Made by a program: the position numbers and the translations under genes. From contig NZ_CAKJTI010000013.1 of NCBI RefSeq assembly GCF_917563915.1, forward strand, positions 1-64,000: DNA of 64,000 nt, given 5' to 3'. A model generated the notes under the pieces. That model was not told where the DNA came from. It made no database searches and worked only from the letters and a program-made list of their open reading frames with translations. The stretch comes from Bacillus rhizoplanae (GTDB taxonomy: Bacteria; Bacillota; Bacilli; Bacillales; Bacillaceae_G). This document shows, piece by piece, positions 52,175 to 64,000 of the stretch. How positions within the stretch are numbered: position 1 is the first letter of the stretch; every line of letters begins with the position of its first letter.

Positions 52175-52867
52175 ATGAAAACGATTGGGCTTATTGGTGG
52201 AATGAGCTGGGAATCAACTGTAGAGTATTATCGAGTTATTAACGAAGAAATAAAAAACAAATTAGGAGGGTTACATTCAGCAAAGTGCCTTTTATATAGC
52301 GTTGACTTTGAAGAAATTGAACGTTATCAATCAGAGGATAACTGGAAACAAGCAGGTGAAGTGCTGGGGGAAGCTGCACTTTCATTAGAAAAAGGTGGAG
52401 CTGATTTCATTATTATATGCACAAATACGATGCACAAAGTTGTAGATGACGTAAAAGAAAAAATCAATATTCCTATTTTACATATTGCCGATGCTACAGC
52501 TAATCAAGTAAAAAAGAAAGGAATTAGCATGGTAGGTTTACTTGGAACAAAATATACAATGGAGCAAGAATTTTATAAATCTAGATTAGAATCAAACGGT
52601 ATAAAGGTGATAGTTCCAAATGAAAATGATAGGGAAATTGTAAATAAAGTGATTTATGAAGAATTATGCTTAGGAAAAGTGTGTCAAAAATCAAGAGACT
52701 ACTACAAAAAGGTAATTGAACGCTTAGTTGATAACGGAGCTGAAGGAATAATATTAGGTTGTACAGAGATTGGATTATTAGTAAAACCAGAGGATTCTAG
52801 AGTTCCATTATTTGATACGACTTTCATACATGCTGTTGAAGCTGTTAATAAATCTTTAGAAGATTGA
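52175..52867 (+). CDS. Aspartate/glutamate racemase family protein
   Basis: 230 residues, AGGGAGG upstream. Asp/Glu racemase fold with both catalytic Cys: the first in IICTNTMHKV, the second in LGCTEIGLL. Start GLIGGMSWESTVEYYRVINE is typical of YgeA-like broad-specificity amino acid racemases. Interconverts L- and D-amino acids. The next gene follows after 37 bases and may share its transcript. Confidence 0.92.
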   Translation: MKTIGLIGGMSWESTVEYYRVINEEIKNKLGGLHSAKCLLYSVDFEEIERYQSEDNWKQAGEVLGEAALSLEKGGADFIIICTNTMHKVVDDVKEKINIPILHIADATANQVKKKGISMVGLLGTKYTMEQEFYKSRLESNGIKVIVPNENDREIVNKVIYEELCLGKVCQKSRDYYKKVIERLVDNGAEGIILGCTEIGLLVKPEDSRVPLFDTTFIHAVEAVNKSLED

Positions 52868-52904
52868 GGGAATCCAACTTTAATGAAAAAGGGCGTTGGG
52901 GATT

Positions 52905-53468
52905 ATGAAAAAAATATTAGTCTTGATTTATCCCACTTTTGCGGAATTTGAAATTACAGTTGCTACTGCCGCTTTGAAAGACTCTTATGTAGTTGAAACA
53001 GTTGGATTAACAAAAGGGATTGTTGTAAGTGAAACAGGATTACAGGTGAAACCACATTATGAATTAAGTGAGATATGTATAGATGATTATGAAGGGATTA
53101 TTATTCCTGGTGGCGATGTAGTGCATGTAAAAGATTCAGAAGTATTATTTGAACTTATACGGCAAATGTATAAGGCAAAGAAAATGATTGCTGCGATATG
53201 TGCAGGACCATTCGTGTTGGCTGCATCAGGTATTCTACAACATGTGCCGTATACGGTCACATTGGATTATAAGCAATTAGATTGTTTCTCTAAGGAACAT
53301 TTTATATATAAAGAGGTAGTTCGTCATCAAAATATAATTACAGCGCAAGGACACGCATTTGTAGAATTTGGACTTGCCATAGCTGAATATTGTAAGGTAC
53401 ATACAGAACATAAAAATGATTTTTATTGCGGGAAAAGAAATATAGTGATGGAAAATGTTCTGAAATAA
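52905..53468 (+). CDS. DJ-1/PfpI-family protein
   Basis: 187 residues from the ATG at 52905 (GTTGGGGATT upstream); an in-frame start at 52896 is less well placed. Class I glutamine-amidotransferase-like fold: nucleophile elbow AAICAGPFVLA with the conserved Cys, IIIPGGD, and QGHAFVEFGLAI near the C-terminus. Members act as glyoxalases, chaperones or proteases; which is not evident. The TENDENCY to sit beside stress or racemase genes gives no firm clue. Confidence 0.88.
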   Translation: MKKILVLIYPTFAEFEITVATAALKDSYVVETVGLTKGIVVSETGLQVKPHYELSEICIDDYEGIIIPGGDVVHVKDSEVLFELIRQMYKAKKMIAAICAGPFVLAASGILQHVPYTVTLDYKQLDCFSKEHFIYKEVVRHQNIITAQGHAFVEFGLAIAEYCKVHTEHKNDFYCGKRNIVMENVLK

Positions 53469-53507
53469 TCATAGATTGATAAAAAAAGAATATTTTTTTT
53501 AAAACCA

Positions 53508-53536
53508 TTGACGATTTAACCGTTTTCATATATTCT
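53508..53536 (+). promoter_or_regulatory. Sigma-A promoter of the hut operon
   Basis: TTGACG (53508-53513), 17 bases, TATTCT (53531-53536), ending 46 bases before hutP. Confidence 0.7.
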
Positions 53537-53582
53537 TAAATTAAGAAATATTTAAACAATTCAAAAGAAAAGAGCGAGTCAC

Positions 53583-54023
53583 ATGCTTCTTCATGGAACA
53601 CAACGAATTGGTCGCATGGCGATGCTACTTGCACTTGCGGAGGAACACGAGAGTCCGATTTTATCTCTTCCGAAAGGTTGGAAATATTGTACGGGCAAAG
53701 TTGGTTCAATGAATTCGCAAAAAGTTGTTGCAGCAATGGAAACAGCTGCACGTAGTAACCATGTTATTGAAACAGACGTTTACAGAGAAACACATGCGCT
53801 TTATCATGCAATTATGGAAGCGTTGTACGGAGTAACGAGAGGACAGATTCAGTTAGCAGACGTTCTTCGTACAGTAGGGCTTCGATTTGCGATTGTGCGC
53901 GGCACACCATACGACGGTGAAAAAGAAGGCGAATGGGTTGCTGTTGCACTATATGGTACGATAGGTGCGCCTGTGAAAGGATCAGAGCATGAGGCGATTG
54001 GATTAGGTATTAATCACATATAA
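53583..54023 (+). CDS. hutP: Hut operon antiterminator HutP
   Basis: 146 residues, close to the 148 of B. subtilis Hut[53 protein letters not shown] and [22 protein letters not shown] are diagnostic; the late [14 protein letters not shown] carries the His residues that bind Mg2+ with histidine. It binds NAG-rich RNA and prevents termination ahead of hutH when histidine is present. First gene of the operon. Start at 53583 is supported by AAGAGCGAG, a weak site. Confidence 0.93.
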   Translation: MLLHGTQRIGRMAMLLALAEEHESPILSLPKGWKYCTGKVGSMNSQKVVAAMETAARSNHVIETDVYRETHALYHAIMEALYGVTRGQIQLADVLRTVGLRFAIVRGTPYDGEKEGEWVAVALYGTIGAPVKGSEHEAIGLGINHI

Positions 54024-54045
54024 AAAACTGCCCATAGTTAATTAG

Positions 54046-54118
54046 TTAAGAGGGGGCCTTACTTTTTAGGACATTAGTCTGTCTTAAAAAGCTAAGGTCC
54101 CCTTTTGCTTTTTTTAAA
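54046..54118 (+). terminator. HutP-controlled terminator between hutP and hutH
   Basis: A long imperfect stem (AGGGGGCCTTACTTTTTAGGAC against GTCTTAAAAAGCTAAGGTCC plus CC) ends in TTTTGCTTTTTTT. Directly upstream, CATAGTTAATTAGTTAAGAG supplies UAG/AAG triplets of the kind HutP binds. Same position as the regulated terminator of B. subtilis hut. Confidence 0.85.
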
Positions 54119-54130
54119 AGGAGGAAAATC

Positions 54131-59557
<5,427 letters not shown>

Positions 59558-59562
59558 GGAAA

Positions 59563-59617
59563 GAGAGCTAACTCAAAGTTTCGTTTTAACGGAATTTTGT
59601 ACGTTAGCTCTTTTTTC
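59563..59617 (+). terminator. Terminator of the hut operon
   Basis: AGAGAGCTAAC pairs with GTTAGCTCTTTTTT around a 30-base interior with a smaller AAAC/GTTTT hairpin. Confidence 0.85.
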
Positions 59618-59719
59618 TTTTGGATTACATTTTAATCGTATTGGGACATAGTACATAGTTCTTTATTATATAGAAATACTAAGAATAATATTTGAAGTGA
59701 AATTGAAGGAGATGCTCTT

Positions 59720-60286
59720 ATGGACTACAAAATATTTAGAGCTATTAACCGGTTAGTTGGTCGTTATCCATCTGTAGATGCCATTATGATAATGATTTCT
59801 CAAAAAACGCGTTATATGTATGCTCTTTTATTAATCCTAATGTGGTTTCGTAACAGGTTTTATAAAAAAATTACGATACAGGCAACAATCTCTGCATGTA
59901 TAACGTTACTTATTAATCTTTTCATAAAACGATCCTATTTTAGAGCCCGTCCTTTTTTGAATCATAATGCGCATATATTACCTCCAGTTCCACCAAGAAT
60001 GAATTCTTCATTTCCGAGTAAACATACGATGCTCTCATTTGCCGTGGCAACTTCGATCCTTTTTTATAAACGTTTGCTTGGATGCTTTATGTGGTTGTTA
60101 GCAATTTTAACAGGATTCTCACGTATTTGGAGCGGACAGCATTATCCATCTGATATTATAGGAAGCGCCTTAATTGGGAGTCTAACTAGTATTGTTGTTA
60201 ACGTTATTTTATGGTTATGGAATTCTTTTGTTTTATGTATTATGCATAGCTATAATCGTCTTTGTACCTTCGTAAGATTGCGTTAA
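59720..60286 (+). CDS. PAP2-family lipid phosphatase (BcrC-like)
   Basis: 188 residues; GAAGGAGATG upstream. Three PAP2 motifs: KRSYFRARPF (K-x6-RP), PSKHTM (PSGH type) and RIWSGQHYPSD (S-R-x5-H). Five membrane segments. Probably dephosphorylates undecaprenyl diphosphate for reuse in wall synthesis, and related proteins give bacitracin tolerance; the substrate is inferred from the family. Confidence 0.9.
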   Translation: MDYKIFRAINRLVGRYPSVDAIMIMISQKTRYMYALLLILMWFRNRFYKKITIQATISACITLLINLFIKRSYFRARPFLNHNAHILPPVPPRMNSSFPSKHTMLSFAVATSILFYKRLLGCFMWLLAILTGFSRIWSGQHYPSDIIGSALIGSLTSIVVNVILWLWNSFVLCIMHSYNRLCTFVRLR

Positions 60287-60449
60287 TCATGAATGGAATA
60301 TGAAATGCGTAGCATCTTGTTAGAGTAGATTCGAATTATAGAAAATTAGTGGAGTATGAATAATTGAAATATAAGAAAAATGGTAGGTAAAGCATTGCTT
60401 ACTAAAAGAAGAGCAAATAGGAAAGTAACTTTTCTGTTTGCTCTTCTTA

Positions 60450-60504
60450 TTTATCCCGCATTAACGGGCAGTAAAACCCCCACTGATGGTTAGGTTTACT
60501 TTAT
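60450..60504 (+). repeat. bcr1-like repeat, internally deleted, inside the kinase 3' end
   Basis: TTTAT (60450-60454), CCCGCATTAACGGGCAGTAA, CCCCCACTGATGG, then TTTACTTTAT. Only the ends of the element remain. The minus-strand kinase gene stops inside it at 60461-60463. Confidence 0.75.
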
Positions 60505-62398
60505 TTGGCGAAATAATAGGTAACCGAATATCTACAGTTGTCCCCTTATTTAATTCACTTGTAATGTGTAATTTTCCATTATGTTCTTCAATTATTTTAT
60601 AACACATCATTAAACCTAATCCAGTTCCTTTTTCCTTCAAACTATAGAAGGGTTCACCTAAACGTGAAATGCGATCTTTGGGAATTCCGCAGCCTTCATC
60701 TGTGATGTTGATTAATATAGAATGATTTTCTGCCTGCATAGTTTCAATGAAAATATTACCTCCGTGAGACATTGCTTCCATCGCGTTTTTCAAGATATTG
60801 ATAAATACTTGTTTTAGCTGATTTCCATCACATTGAATTGTTGGCAAAATGGATGCGTGATTCATGATGATATGTACATTTTGCATCATTGCAGTTGGTA
60901 AAATGAACGTTACCACTTCTTGAATTAACTTTTGAATTTGACAGGATTGTATAGATACCGCCTGCGGTTTAGACATTGCCATAAATTGATTCGTAATCGA
61001 TTCCATTTGAGCAATTTCACTTAACATGACATCAACATACCATTTGTTGCTTTCACTAATATCAGGTTCTAGCAATTTTAAAAAACCTTTTAAAGAGGTT
61101 AATGGGTTTCGTATTTCATGAGCAATTCCAGCAGTCAGCTGTCCAACAACTGCTAGTTTCTCAGATTTTCTCAATAATTTTTCTGTTTTCTTTAAATCTG
61201 TAACATCTTGTCCCATAATGACAATTCCTTTTCGAGATCCATCAGGATGAAAGAGAGGTACTTTTATAATATCAAGGATGAGAGGGCCAGAGCTAGAATG
61301 TATAATCATTTCTTCATCACGTATGCTCTCTTTTTTTTGCCATGCAAATTCATCAGATTTTTCACAGTATAGGAAGGAGTTACGATATAGTTCGTTATAT
61401 TGGATTAACTCGCTATCTTTTTTGCCGCGATATGGTACATTTTCAAAATTTAAGCTAGAAATAGCATAATCATTTGCTTCAAGCCATCTTCCTTCTTCAT
61501 CTTTAAAAAGAATAAAAGCTGGCATCGCATTTATTAATGTTCGTAAGCGTTTTTCGCTCTCTTTTAATGCATGCTCCATTTTTTTACGTTCTGTAATATC
61601 TCTTAAACTACTTACAAACGCTACGACTTCTCCATATGTATTTACAATAGGAGAAATAAAGTTACTTACATTAATTAAATTTCCGTTTTTGTGCTGTCTA
61701 AGTGTTTCTTGTGATGTGAAAAGTTTGTTATTAGCAAGTTCTTGATAAATTTTGTTATATTTCTCTTTTGAAAAGTCTGGGATAGTAGGTATTGTTTTTT
61801 CGAGCATTTCTTGCTCAGTCCAACCGAAAAGAGTTTCAAAAGCTTTATTTGCTTTCATTACCCGAAGTTTTAAATCAAGAACAACAATGGCATCTACTGT
61901 GTTTTTTAGAAGTGAGTCTAGTTGTTGTTTTGTTAATGTAAAATCTTCTTTTACTTGTTTTGTTTTCATGATACCTTTCATTATCACATATGCTCCGACG
62001 AGCTTATTATCTATAAAAAATGGTGAGTTTTTTATAATCATATCCACGAGGTACCCATTTTTATGAATCATAGATAATTTATATTCTTGTTGCTTTTTAT
62101 TCATTATATTTTCTAAAGGTTGTAAATTTTGTTCTGTACGTTGTGGAGTAATAAAAGAATAGATTGTCATTTTTTCCAATTCTTTAACTGTATATCCTAG
62201 CATTCTTTCGGCTGCAGGATTGGCATGTAATATATTTCCTTGTAAATCGACAGATATGATACCATCGGGATTATGTTTGAAAAGTGATGTGCAATGCTCT
62301 GTTGCATTTATACATTCTGTCATTCTATTTTTTGTAATAGTAGAGCGTCTTTTTGGATGTATACTTTTTTTAAAAGACGTAAACTGTTTCCTTCGCAT
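60461..62398 (-). CDS. Cytosolic sensor histidine kinase with three PAS domains
   Basis: 645 residues; GGGGGAAT upstream. PAS domains at about 35-150 (HNPDGIISVDLQGNILHANPAAERMLGY), 165-280 (TVDAIVVLDLKLRVMKANKAFETLFGW) and 285-405 (INAMPAFILFKDEEGRWLEANDYA), then HisKA with H-box AHEIRNPLTSLKGFLKLL and the ATPase domain (NILKNAMEAM, ITDEGCGIP, GTGLGLMMCYKII). No membrane segment, like the sporulation kinases KinA/KinE; no response regulator is adjacent. The last 13 codons (VNLTISGGFTAR) come from a bcr1-like repeat. Confidence 0.93.
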   Translation of the reverse strand: MRRKQFTSFKKSIHPKRRSTITKNRMTECINATEHCTSLFKHNPDGIISVDLQGNILHANPAAERMLGYTVKELEKMTIYSFITPQRTEQNLQPLENIMNKKQQEYKLSMIHKNGYLVDMIIKNSPFFIDNKLVGAYVIMKGIMKTKQVKEDFTLTKQQLDSLLKNTVDAIVVLDLKLRVMKANKAFETLFGWTEQEMLEKTIPTIPDFSKEKYNKIYQELANNKLFTSQETLRQHKNGNLINVSNFISPIVNTYGEVVAFVSSLRDITERKKMEHALKESEKRLRTLINAMPAFILFKDEEGRWLEANDYAISSLNFENVPYRGKKDSELIQYNELYRNSFLYCEKSDEFAWQKKESIRDEEMIIHSSSGPLILDIIKVPLFHPDGSRKGIVIMGQDVTDLKKTEKLLRKSEKLAVVGQLTAGIAHEIRNPLTSLKGFLKLLEPDISESNKWYVDVMLSEIAQMESITNQFMAMSKPQAVSIQSCQIQKLIQEVVTFILPTAMMQNVHIIMNHASILPTIQCDGNQLKQVFINILKNAMEAMSHGGNIFIETMQAENHSILINITDEGCGIPKDRISRLGEPFYSLKEKGTGLGLMMCYKIIEEHNGKLHITSELNKGTTVDIRLPIISPNKVNLTISGGFTAR

Positions 62399-62581
62399 TC
62401 ATTATTCCCCCGGATATATATTCTGTATATGTATGATAATTTTAGATAGATAATATACGATGATACATGTTTTATTTTAGATATATAATACTACTAATGT
62501 TATATCCTTTAAGAGTATAGACATGCTAATTATGAATAGTCAATTTCTATTGTATATTTCTAAATTATAAGTTTTATTTTT

Positions 62582-62725
62582 TGTTAACAGTTAGTAAGTC
62601 TTTCTCTTTAAGATTCGGAGAAAACAAAGAAGATAGGCAGGGGATAATTACCTGTAATCGTCCGATTGATAGGAGTTTTTCATTAGCTTGGATGAAAAAA
62701 CGATTTAATAAAAGGTTCACTTCAT
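62582..62725 (+). repeat. Degenerate bcr1-like repeat
   Basis: TTTAAGATTCGGAGAAAACA, AAGAAGATAGGCAGGGGATA, CCTGTAATCGTCCGATTGAT and a 3' end AAAGGTTCACTTCAT follow the order of the copy at 11311-11468 with many changes. 62399-62581 and 62726-62840 hold no gene. Confidence 0.6.
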
Positions 62726-62840
62726 AACTGAAAATACGAGATGTTCTTTCGTTTTTCTTATATATCTTCATAATAAGGATGTAAGTTATTTATAAAACAC
62801 TCTTTGATATAATAAGGATAGGAAAGGGGAGGGGATTATT

Positions 62841-63215
62841 ATGACGTTTAAGATTCAAGGGATTGATCATGTACAATTAGCAGCACCAGCAGGATGTGAA
62901 GAAAAAGCACGCACGTTTTATGGAGACATACTTGGATTAGAAGAAATTCCAAAACCTGAAGAACTAAGAAAGCGAGGAGGCTGTTGGTTTCGATGCGGAA
63001 ATCAAGAGATTCACATTGGAGTAGAACAAAATTTTTCTCCTGCAAAAAAAGCCCATCCTGCTTTTTATGTTCAGCACATTGAACGTTTTCAAGATGATTT
63101 AACGCAAAAAGGGGTTTCTGTTATAGTCGATACAGCACGTCCAGATGTTACAAGGTTTTATGTATCAGATCCATTTGGAAATCGCATTGAATTTATGGAG
63201 CGAAAAGATGGTTAG
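62841..63215 (+). CDS. VOC-family (glyoxalase/bleomycin-resistance fold) protein
   Basis: 124 residues; GGGGAGGGG upstream. Single VOC module: GIDHVQLAAPAGCEEKARTFYGDILGLEEI, with the first metal His, IHIGVE with the second, and DPFGNRIEFME with the terminal Glu. Probably a metal-dependent lyase, isomerase or dioxygenase, working as a dimer. Substrate not identifiable. Confidence 0.9.
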   Translation: MTFKIQGIDHVQLAAPAGCEEKARTFYGDILGLEEIPKPEELRKRGGCWFRCGNQEIHIGVEQNFSPAKKAHPAFYVQHIERFQDDLTQKGVSVIVDTARPDVTRFYVSDPFGNRIEFMERKDG

Positions 63216-63221
63216 TTGAAC

Positions 63222-63319
63222 CAATCCGGCTTTAACGGGCAGTTATCCCCTACCTATCTTCTTCGCTTTTCTCTAAATCTTGAGGTGGGGGTCTTGCTGC
63301 CCGCGAATAGCGGGATAAA
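63222..63319 (-). repeat. bcr1-like repeat (5' two-thirds), inverted
   Basis: Read on the minus strand: TTTAT, CCCGCTATTCGCGGGCAGCA, AGACCCCCACCTCAAGATTT, GAAGATAGGTAGGGGATAAC and TGCCCGTTAAAGCCGGATTG. It carries two hairpins; the 3' third is missing. It separates the VOC and YitT genes. Confidence 0.8.
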
Positions 63320-63327
63320 TTTGTTGT

Positions 63328-63363
63328 AAAAAAGCGAGATGGATAATATTCCATCTCGCTTTT
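63328..63363. terminator. Terminator of the YitT-like gene
   Basis: AAAAAGCGAGATGG pairs with CCATCTCGCTTTT around ATAATATT, with T runs on both strands. Confidence 0.9.
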
Positions 63364-64000
63364 AACCTCTTCTAAATAACCCTAATACTTCCACTGTTTC
63401 TGTAATGTTTACAAACGCTTGCGGATCAACTTCAGAAATTATAGATTTCATTCCAGCTAGTTCTTCTCGAGAAATTACGGTCATTAATACATGTTTTTTC
63501 TCATTTGAGTAAGCACCTTCTCCGTCGAGTAAGGTAATCCCGCGCACAAGACTGGAAAGGAGCTTTTCTTTCATTTTTTCTGCATGACTTGTTACAATCA
63601 TTAGAGTAATTTTTCGATGTTTTGTGTGAATCGCATCAATTACTTTTCCTGTAACAAAAATAGATAATAAGCTGTTTAAGGCAGTATCCCAATCGAAGAA
63701 AAATCCAGAAACAATGATTACAACGGTATTAAGTGCGATTAAGATTCCGCCAAGCTGAATATCTTTTTTACGTGAAAGTAACATACCGATAACATCAAAT
63801 CCACCGGTTGAACCATAGGAGTTGAAAACAAGCCCAATACCTGCACCGGCAATTACACCACCAAATAACGAAGAAAGTAGTGCATCGCTTGCCACTGCAT
63901 GCACAGGAATAACGTATAATGCTGCCGAAAGTGTGATAACTGATACGATTGTGTAACCGATAAGTCGTTTGCCAAGTCCAATATACCCTAAAATAAGAAT
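63362..64000 (-). CDS. YitT-family membrane protein (partial)
   Basis: 213 residues to the right edge; the start is outside. The frame is open from 64000. Membrane segments lie in YIGLGKRLIGYTIVSVITLS, LFGGVIAGAGIGLVFNSYGSTGGFDVIGMLLS and GGILIALNTVVIIVSGFFF, followed by the C-terminal soluble DUF2179 domain (ITLMIVTSHAEKMKEKLLSS, GITLLDGEGAYSNEKKHVLMTVISREEL), as in YitT/YqfU/YpjC. Role unknown. Confidence 0.92.
   Translation of the reverse strand: MLILGYIGLGKRLIGYTIVSVITLSAALYVIPVHAVASDALLSSLFGGVIAGAGIGLVFNSYGSTGGFDVIGMLLSRKKDIQLGGILIALNTVVIIVSGFFFDWDTALNSLLSIFVTGKVIDAIHTKHRKITLMIVTSHAEKMKEKLLSSLVRGITLLDGEGAYSNEKKHVLMTVISREELAGMKSIISEVDPQAFVNITETVEVLGLFRRG

Noticed and set aside
62574-62771. 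65-residue minus-strand frame
   Set aside because: It lies over a degenerate bcr1-like repeat and has no translation signal.

Overview
The window is chromosomal DNA of a Bacillus cereus-group bacterium (low-GC Firmicute). The evidence is a gene order that matches Bacillus around lexA/yneB/ynzC/tkt/sirA/yneF and ccdA/ccdC/yneK, a hutPHUIG operon, a YjcZ-type small protein, and at least nine copies or fragments of a bcr1-like repeat flanked by TTTAT, which is typical of this group. No rRNA, tRNA or CRISPR array was seen.

Layout. (1) 1-7020: right-hand end of an exopolysaccharide locus: a flippase-like C-terminus, a large beta-helix tail-spike-like protein, galE, a small protein, and an EpsL/EpsM/EpsN-like trio of the bacillosamine type. 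(2) 7019-7799: a small divergent ORF and a SinR paralogue. (3) 8198-13805: a divergent RiPP-like locus. On the minus strand are a Gly/His/Asn-rich precursor, an ABC exporter and a nucleotidyltransferase. On the plus strand are an HPr-kinase-like protein, a PqqD-like RRE protein and a SipW-like S24/S26 peptidase. It has no cyclase and I do not recognise it as a described system. (4) 14122-21028: a complete paeninodin-type phosphorylated lasso peptide cluster: cyclase, precursor, kinase, RRE, protease, nucleotidyltransferase, exporter. (5) 21029-24877: decayed prophage remnants with small genes, a MarR regulator and yjcZ.

(6) 25005-32654: yfmQ, a polysaccharide deacetylase, a PadR/DUF1700/DUF4097 operon, lexA, yneB, ynzC, a 5'-nucleotidase and a TipA-like MerR regulator. 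(7) 32801-34749: an IS605-type tnpB element with subterminal hairpins. (8) 35044-43596: tkt, sirA, yneF, a BmrCD-like heterodimeric ABC exporter, a DUF2238 protein and a Nudix hydrolase. (9) 43893-49258: LysR regulator, an orphan FtsX-type permease, a lipoprotein, a frameshifted permease pseudogene and an EamA transporter. (10) 49763-53468: ccdA, ccdC, yneK, a racemase and a DJ-1/PfpI protein. (11) 53508-59617: hut operon with promoter and HutP-type terminator. (12) 59720-64000: PAP2 phosphatase, a cytosolic three-PAS histidine kinase, a VOC protein and a partial YitT protein.

The most interesting link is regulatory. Four perfect GTTC-N8-GAAC palindromes, the form of SinR operators, sit in the promoter regions of the two peptide loci, only a few kilobases from the SinR paralogue. 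This suggests that matrix polysaccharide and two modified-peptide systems form one community-behaviour island under SinR-type control.
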